Assembly (NCBI RefSeq): GCF_021353265.1
Contig: NZ_JAJTWU010000001.1
Location: 372,001-436,000 of the forward strand
DNA: 64,000 nucleotides
Reading direction: 5' to 3'
Source of the DNA: Pelomonas cellulosilytica
GTDB taxonomy: Bacteria > Pseudomonadota > Gammaproteobacteria > Burkholderiales > Burkholderiaceae_C
Shown: piece by piece, positions 60,244 through 64,000 of the stretch
How the letters are laid out: every line of letters begins with the position of its first letter
Numbering within the stretch: position 1 is the stretch's first letter
Translations under genes and position numbers: made by a program
The notes under the pieces: generated by a model
The model's input: only the letters and a program-made list of their open reading frames with translations
Databases searched by the model: none
Told to the model about the DNA's origin: nothing

Positions 60244-61476
60244 TCAGGGCTTCGCGTCGGCCAGCAGCGTCGGCGTGATCGACAGCGACAGATGCTCGCT
60301 GGCGACCGGGTCTTCTCGCCCCAGCTCGATCAGGGCCTGGACCCCGTTGCGCGTGACGAGCCGCGGGCGGGAGACGATGTTCAGCGGGGCGCCCTTGCTC
60401 AGCTCGGCGCGCAGCTCGATCTTGTCGTCACCCACGTCGTTGGCGACGATCGCCACCGCCACCTGATCCGGCGCAGGCGCATCGGGGCGGCCGTCGAGCA
60501 TCAGCAGGGCGCGTTCGCCCGGGTGCACCCGCAACGTCGCCTTCGTGGACCGGGTGCGGCTGTCGTCGCCATTACCCGTGCGATAGCTCAGCTCCAGCCT
60601 GAGTGACACCAGCCGCCCATCAAGGGGTGGCGCGTCGCCCTGTACGGCGTAGACCGCGCCGGCTGCAGCCAGCAGGATCGTGGCCAGAGCGGCAGCGCTG
60701 ACACGTGTCAGACGACGAGGGCGGTTCAACATGGCAATCCTTTCCAGCAGCGGGTGGGTCGTCCCCCAGCGGCTGGCCAGCGGCGCGCCGAGGTGGCGGA
60801 GATCGTGGGCGGCCAGCAGGGCCTGGGTGTAGTCGGCACGGGCATCGGGCTGTGCCGCGAGCACGGCAGCGTCGCAGGCGAGCTCCTGGTCCGCCCGCAT
60901 GCGGCGCGCCGCCCACCAGGCCAGCGGGTTCCACCAGTGCAGCGCCCCGAGGCCGCAGGCCAGCAGGTTCCAGAGGTTGTCCAGCCGCTGGCTGTGCACC
61001 TCTTCGTGCGCCAGGATGAGGACCCGCTGGGCCGGCGTGAAGCGCATCTCGAAGTCCGCCGGCAGGGCGACGCTCGGCCTGAACAGGCCGATCAGGGCCG
61101 GGCTGCAGCCGGCGGGCAGCCGGTCGCCCAGGCGCGCCAGCCGCCATTGACGGCGGGCGTGCTGCAGCGCGACGATCAGCCCGCCGCCCAGCCACAGCAC
61201 CAGCCAGGCGACGGATGGCCGACCGTACGGCGTCGGCGGGGCCGGTGCCGCGGGCATCACGGATGCGCCGGCCGCATGCCAGGCCAGCGTCAACGGTTCG
61301 TGTGCAGGGCGGGGCAGCGCGGCCGTCAGCAGCAGCGCGGGCACCAGCAGCCAGCTGGCGTAACGGGCACCGGCGCCGAGGCGACCGAGCGGCAGGCGCA
61401 GCAGAGCCAGCAGCGCGACGGCCATGCTGAGCAGCACGGCTTGGGTGAGCAACAGGCCCAGCAGGCGCTCAGGCAT
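60244..61476 (-). CDS. M56-family (BlaR1-like) membrane metallopeptidase
   Basis: The 410-residue protein has N-terminal helices, the zinc site LAHEEVHSQRLDNLWN (HEEVH at 157-161) with a further ligand in DQELACDAAV, another helix near residue 265 and a C-terminal extracytoplasmic part. The last part is not a penicillin-binding domain, so the signal is something other than, or besides, beta-lactam. It pairs with the BlaI-type repressor, whose stop it overlaps by eight bases; such peptidases trigger cleavage of the repressor. Confidence 0.9.
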   Translation of the reverse strand: MPERLLGLLLTQAVLLSMAVALLALLRLPLGRLGAGARYASWLLVPALLLTAALPRPAHEPLTLAWHAAGASVMPAAPAPPTPYGRPSVAWLVLWLGGGLIVALQHARRQWRLARLGDRLPAGCSPALIGLFRPSVALPADFEMRFTPAQRVLILAHEEVHSQRLDNLWNLLACGLGALHWWNPLAWWAARRMRADQELACDAAVLAAQPDARADYTQALLAAHDLRHLGAPLASRWGTTHPLLERIAMLNRPRRLTRVSAAALATILLAAAGAVYAVQGDAPPLDGRLVSLRLELSYRTGNGDDSRTRSTKATLRVHPGERALLMLDGRPDAPAPDQVAVAIVANDVGDDKIELRAELSKGAPLNIVSRPRLVTRNGVQALIELGREDPVASEHLSLSITPTLLADAKP

Positions 61477-61852
61477 GCCCTTGCTCCTTCAGCAACGCCT
61501 TCAGCGCCTCGATGTCCTCGGCATCGAGCCGGCGCTCCGACGCGAACTGCGCCACTAGCGGCGCCAGCCTCCCGCCGAACAGCCGGTCGATCAGCGACAG
61601 GCCGGTGTCCGCCACCCAGGCGTCCTCGGGCACGGCCGGCGTGTACAGGAAGCGCCGGCCGTCGCGCTCGGCCGTCACGGCGCCTTTCTTCAACAGGCGG
61701 TTCAGCAGCGTCTTGACCGTGGCCAGCGCCCAGCCGTGCTGCGGGCCGAGGGCTGTGGCGATCTCGTCGGCAGCCTGTGGCGCGCGCTGCCACAGCTGGC
61801 GCATGACCTGGGCTTCAGCGTCGCTGATGGCGGGAGATGGGATCTTGTCCAT
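61469..61852 (-). CDS. BlaI/MecI/CopY-type repressor
   Basis: The 127-residue protein has the winged helix (ISDAEAQVMRQLWQRAPQAA ... VKTLLNRLLKKGAVTAERDG) and a C-terminal dimer region. The start at 61852 (MDKIPSPAIS) matches the family and lies inside an operator-like dyad. It should repress its own operon until the M56 partner is activated. Confidence 0.93.
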   Translation of the reverse strand: MDKIPSPAISDAEAQVMRQLWQRAPQAADEIATALGPQHGWALATVKTLLNRLLKKGAVTAERDGRRFLYTPAVPEDAWVADTGLSLIDRLFGGRLAPLVAQFASERRLDAEDIEALKALLKEQGHA

Positions 61853-61854
61853 GA

Positions 61855-61866
61855 TTACGGCTGTAA
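61855..61866. promoter_or_regulatory. BlaI-type operator, copy 1
   Basis: TTAC-GGCT-GTAA is a dyad just upstream of the repressor start codon, inside a 19-base direct repeat (61851-61869). Confidence 0.65.
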
Positions 61867-61880
61867 ACGGTGAAGCATGA

Positions 61881-61892
61881 TTACGCCTGTAA
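61881..61892. promoter_or_regulatory. BlaI-type operator, copy 2
   Basis: TTAC-GCCT-GTAA is the second dyad, 26 bases from the first, inside the matching repeat (61877-61895), which differs from copy 1 at one base. Confidence 0.65.
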
Positions 61893-62001
61893 ACGATGTC
61901 GTCAAGCGTGCTGGCCACCGGGCTTTACCTTGTCACGACGCTGCCACGCGGGGCGCGTACGCTGGCGGCAGTGGCCGCCGTCGCGGCCGGGAGGCCTGCC
62001 C

Positions 62002-62901
62002 GTGAGCCCGATTGACGAAGACCTGGTGAAGCGCATCCACCGCGACCTGCAGGACGATTTTGACGAGGAGCTGGAGCTTGAGCTGGAGGACCGCGACTAC
62101 GGCCTGACGCCAAGCGACGGCGCCGAGCGCAGCGAGCGCCAGCGCTACTTCCGCGAGCTGATCCGGCTGCAGAGCGAGCTGGTCAAGCTGCAGGACTGGG
62201 TCGTCCACACGGGTCACAAGGTCGTCATCCTGTTCGAGGGCCGCGATGCGGCGGGCAAGGGCGGCGTCATCAAGCGCATCACGCAGCGGCTGAACCCGCG
62301 CGTGTGCCGCGTCGCGGCGCTGCCGGCACCCAATGACCGCGAGCGCACGCAGTGGTATTTCCAGCGTTACGTGTCGCACCTGCCGGCGGCCGGCGAGATC
62401 GTGCTGTTCGACCGCAGCTGGTACAACCGCGCCGGTGTCGAGCGTGTCATGGGTTTCTGCACCGACGAGCAGTACGAGGAGTTCTTCCGCTCCGCGCCCG
62501 AGTTCGAGCGCATGCTGGTGCGCTCGGGCATCCAGCTCATCAAGTACTGGTTCTCGATCAGTGACGACGAGCAGCGCGTGCGCTTCCTGGGCCGCATCCA
62601 CGACCCGCTGAAGCAGTGGAAGTTGAGCCCCATGGACCTGGAGTCGCGCCGCCGCTGGGAGGAGTACACCAAGGCCAAGGAGGTGATGCTGGAACGCACC
62701 CACATTCCCGAGTCGCCGTGGTGGGTCGTCAAGGCGGACGACAAGAAACGGGCGCGGTTGAACTGCATCCGGCACCTGCTGTCGCAGATGCCGTACGAGG
62801 AAGTGCCGCATGCCGACATCGAGCTGCCGGCCCGCGAGCGCCGCGAGGACTACATCCGCCATCCGGTGCCGGACGACCTCATCGTGCCCGAGGTGTACTG
62901 A
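62002..62901 (+). CDS. ppk2: Polyphosphate kinase 2
   Basis: The 299-residue protein has the PPK2 motifs: Walker A EGRDAAGKGGVIKRI, ALPAPNDRERTQWYFQRY, FDRSWYNRAGVERVMGFC (the lid) and HIPESPWWVVKADDKKRARL. It moves phosphate between polyphosphate and nucleoside di- or monophosphates. The GTG start at 62002 has a GGGAGG site; the frame is open further upstream but without homology. It is divergent from the BlaI pair. Confidence 0.95.
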   Translation: MSPIDEDLVKRIHRDLQDDFDEELELELEDRDYGLTPSDGAERSERQRYFRELIRLQSELVKLQDWVVHTGHKVVILFEGRDAAGKGGVIKRITQRLNPRVCRVAALPAPNDRERTQWYFQRYVSHLPAAGEIVLFDRSWYNRAGVERVMGFCTDEQYEEFFRSAPEFERMLVRSGIQLIKYWFSISDDEQRVRFLGRIHDPLKQWKLSPMDLESRRRWEEYTKAKEVMLERTHIPESPWWVVKADDKKRARLNCIRHLLSQMPYEEVPHADIELPARERREDYIRHPVPDDLIVPEVY

Positions 62902-62923
62902 AGCCGCGGATTAGCATCGGGGT

Positions 62924-63268
62924 ATGAAGTCGCCCCCGTGGTCGCTGATCGTCGTGGTCGCCGTAGCCTGGCTTGTTTCATCGGCCTGGCGGGGGCATGT
63001 CGAGGCGGGTGATGCCGAGCAGCTGGCGAGGCAGGTGAAGCTGGGCGACATCCGCATGATCTCGTCCGAGACCTGCCCCTACTGCGTGGCGGCGCGGCGC
63101 TGGATGACGGCGCAGGGCGTCCCGTTCAGCGAGTGCTTCATCGAACGCGACGCGGCCTGTGTGGCCGACTACCAGGCGCTGGGCGCCGTGGGCACGCCGA
63201 CGCTCGTCGTGCGCGGTCAGCGCGTCATCGGCTTTGACCGGGCGCGCATCGTCGACATCATGAAATAG
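62924..63268 (+). CDS. Membrane-anchored glutaredoxin-like protein
   Basis: The 114-residue protein has an N-terminal helix (SLIVVVAVAWLVSSAW) and a thioredoxin-fold domain with the CPYC active site (SSETCPYCVAARRWM) and the cis-Pro loop VGTPTLVVRG. It probably faces the periplasm and reduces or transfers disulfides. It starts 22 bases after ppk2. Confidence 0.88.
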   Translation: MKSPPWSLIVVVAVAWLVSSAWRGHVEAGDAEQLARQVKLGDIRMISSETCPYCVAARRWMTAQGVPFSECFIERDAACVADYQALGAVGTPTLVVRGQRVIGFDRARIVDIMK

Positions 63269-63328
63269 GCCAAACCGAGTCGGCAGCACTGCTCAGCAGC
63301 GCTGGCGACTCGGCTCGGCGGGGGTGCA

Positions 63329-63360
63329 AAAAGGCGTCATTGGCATGAACGGGCGCCTTC
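63329..63360 (-). terminator. Terminator after the repeat peptide gene
   Basis: On the minus strand AAGGCG and CGCCTT flank a long loop and are followed by TTT. The stem is short, so the call is moderate. Confidence 0.5.
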
Positions 63361-63362
63361 GC

Positions 63363-63635
63363 TCATGCGCGCTTGCCAGCGGGCTTGGCGGCAGCAAGCG
63401 TCGCGTTGCGCAGCAGCGTGGCTTCGCTGTAGCCGACGACGACGACACGCGGCAGCTGGGCGACTTCACGAACGGCCGTGCCGGTGACGACGACGCGCGG
63501 CAGTTGGGCCACTTCGCGGACGGCCTTGCCGGTGACGACGACGCGCTCCAGCTTGACGACTTCCTGCGGGGCGGCCTGGGCGGCGACGGCGGACAGTGCG
63601 AGGGCGGCGGCGAAGAGGGTGGTTTGCAGGCTCAT
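63363..63635 (-). CDS. Secreted peptide with tandem VVVTG repeats
   Basis: The 90-residue protein has a signal peptide (LFAAALALSAVAAQAAPQEV) and three tandem copies of about 16 residues: LERVVVTGKAVREVAQ, LPRVVVTGTAVREVAQ and LPRVVVVGYSEATLLR. The LxRVVVTG core is like the start of the plug domain in TonB-dependent receptors. No other domain is present. The function is unknown; it might compete for or decorate TonB-linked complexes. Confidence 0.8.
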   Translation of the reverse strand: MSLQTTLFAAALALSAVAAQAAPQEVVKLERVVVTGKAVREVAQLPRVVVTGTAVREVAQLPRVVVVGYSEATLLRNATLAAAKPAGKRA

Positions 63636-63812
63636 GATGGACTCCTTCAGGTGGGTTTCGAACCGCGTGATTGCTTGTTCGATGGAGTCAGTTTCGTCAT
63701 CACGGGCGGTCGCTTCCAGGCGCCTGCGATCAAGCGCGAGCCGCGCTGGATGAACTGCAAAAACGTTGGATGAGCTGCGGCCGGGCGGCGCAGCCGGCCC
63801 GTCGCCGGGGCG

Positions 63813-64000
63813 TCAGTCCAGCTGCAGCCCCAGCCGTGACAGCTCGCCGCGTCCCTGGCGCACCAGCACCGGCTCGTCGCCCTGGCTCAGGTCCAGCACG
63901 GTGGTCGGCTGGGCCGGGCAGGCGCCGGCGTCCAGCACGAACTGCAGTTGGCGGTCCAGCCGGTCGCAGACGTCGGCCGCGTCGTTCATCGGCTCGGTCT
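63813..64000 (-). CDS. YciO/Sua5-type threonylcarbamoyl-AMP synthase family, C-terminus only
   Basis: The frame enters from the right edge. It reads PMNDAADVCDRLDRQLQFVL then TTVLDLSQGDEPVLVRQGRG, which is the end of YciO/YrdC/Sua5 proteins (the TTVLDL strand and the VLVRQGRGE turn). Family members make threonylcarbamoyl-AMP for tRNA modification or are related. The rest is outside the window. Confidence 0.85.
   Translation of the reverse strand, partial: TEPMNDAADVCDRLDRQLQFVLDAGACPAQPTTVLDLSQGDEPVLVRQGRGELSRLGLQLD

Noticed and set aside
1..64000. Insertion sequences, prophage, CRISPR arrays or integrase-linked island borders
   Set aside because: No transposase, integrase, phage gene, spaced direct repeats or tRNA-end duplication was recognised; the only tRNA has no repeated 3' end nearby.

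Overview
The window looks like a high-GC betaproteobacterial chromosome of the order Burkholderiales (Rubrivivax / Leptothrix / Roseateles type). This rests on the base composition, the style of the housekeeping genes (prfB with its programmed frameshift, pepN, fbp, plsY) and the many hybrid histidine kinases. No mobile element, rRNA operon or CRISPR array was seen. There is one tRNA gene, tRNA-Thr(CGT).

Region 1 (1-20.1 kb) is accessory and stress-flavoured. It holds a partial hybrid histidine kinase, an AI-2E-type permease, a BON lipoprotein, an alpha/beta hydrolase, a hemerythrin-led operon with two glycosyltransferases around an amidohydrolase, a sigma-54 gene (rpoN), a Gly/Gln/Ser/Tyr low-complexity protein, a sugar dehydrogenase-like lipoprotein, a CBS protein, a DUF378 protein, a second hybrid kinase, CsbD, an OmpA lipoprotein, a stand-alone LigD-type polymerase domain and a NodU-type carbamoyltransferase.

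Region 2 (20.1-41.5 kb) is a glycan locus. An Atm1-like ABC exporter fused to a receiver domain is transcribed divergently from a coupled run of five glycosyltransferases (GT4, GT9, GT2, GT9, GT4-like) and a UDP-glucuronate decarboxylase-type epimerase. Facing this run is a long minus-strand run: alcohol dehydrogenase, unknown protein, SDR, the heptose genes gmhB / hldC / hldA, a 42-codon remnant of gmhA, a GH1-like fusion protein, a receiver-GGEEF protein and a four-PAS hybrid kinase. A second low-complexity-linked small protein and another GT4 follow.

Region 3 (41.5-64 kb) starts with a duplicated sensor/CheW protein and then becomes mostly housekeeping: tRNA-Thr, fbp, pepN, a small DMT transporter, prfB, hydrolases, GNAT, an XRE/DUF2975 pair, ybaK, plsY, RidA, an SF1 helicase, an ODP-type metallo-beta-lactamase protein, a BlaI/M56 pair, ppk2, a glutaredoxin-like protein and the end of a YciO/Sua5 gene.

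The main finding is a candidate sigma-54 regulon. I read sequences fitting the -24/-12 consensus (GGCAC/T-N5-TTGC) upstream of rpoN itself and of hemerythrin, BON, CBS, DUF378, the carbamoyltransferase, the glycosyltransferase run, the heptose/ADH run, the kinase at the left edge, the duplicated sensor and a small lipoprotein. Eleven match this pattern exactly and several more come close, and all but one point at a gene. This suggests that a self-activating RpoN coordinates surface-glycan synthesis with envelope and stress proteins. No sigma-54 activator (EBP) gene is visible in the window.
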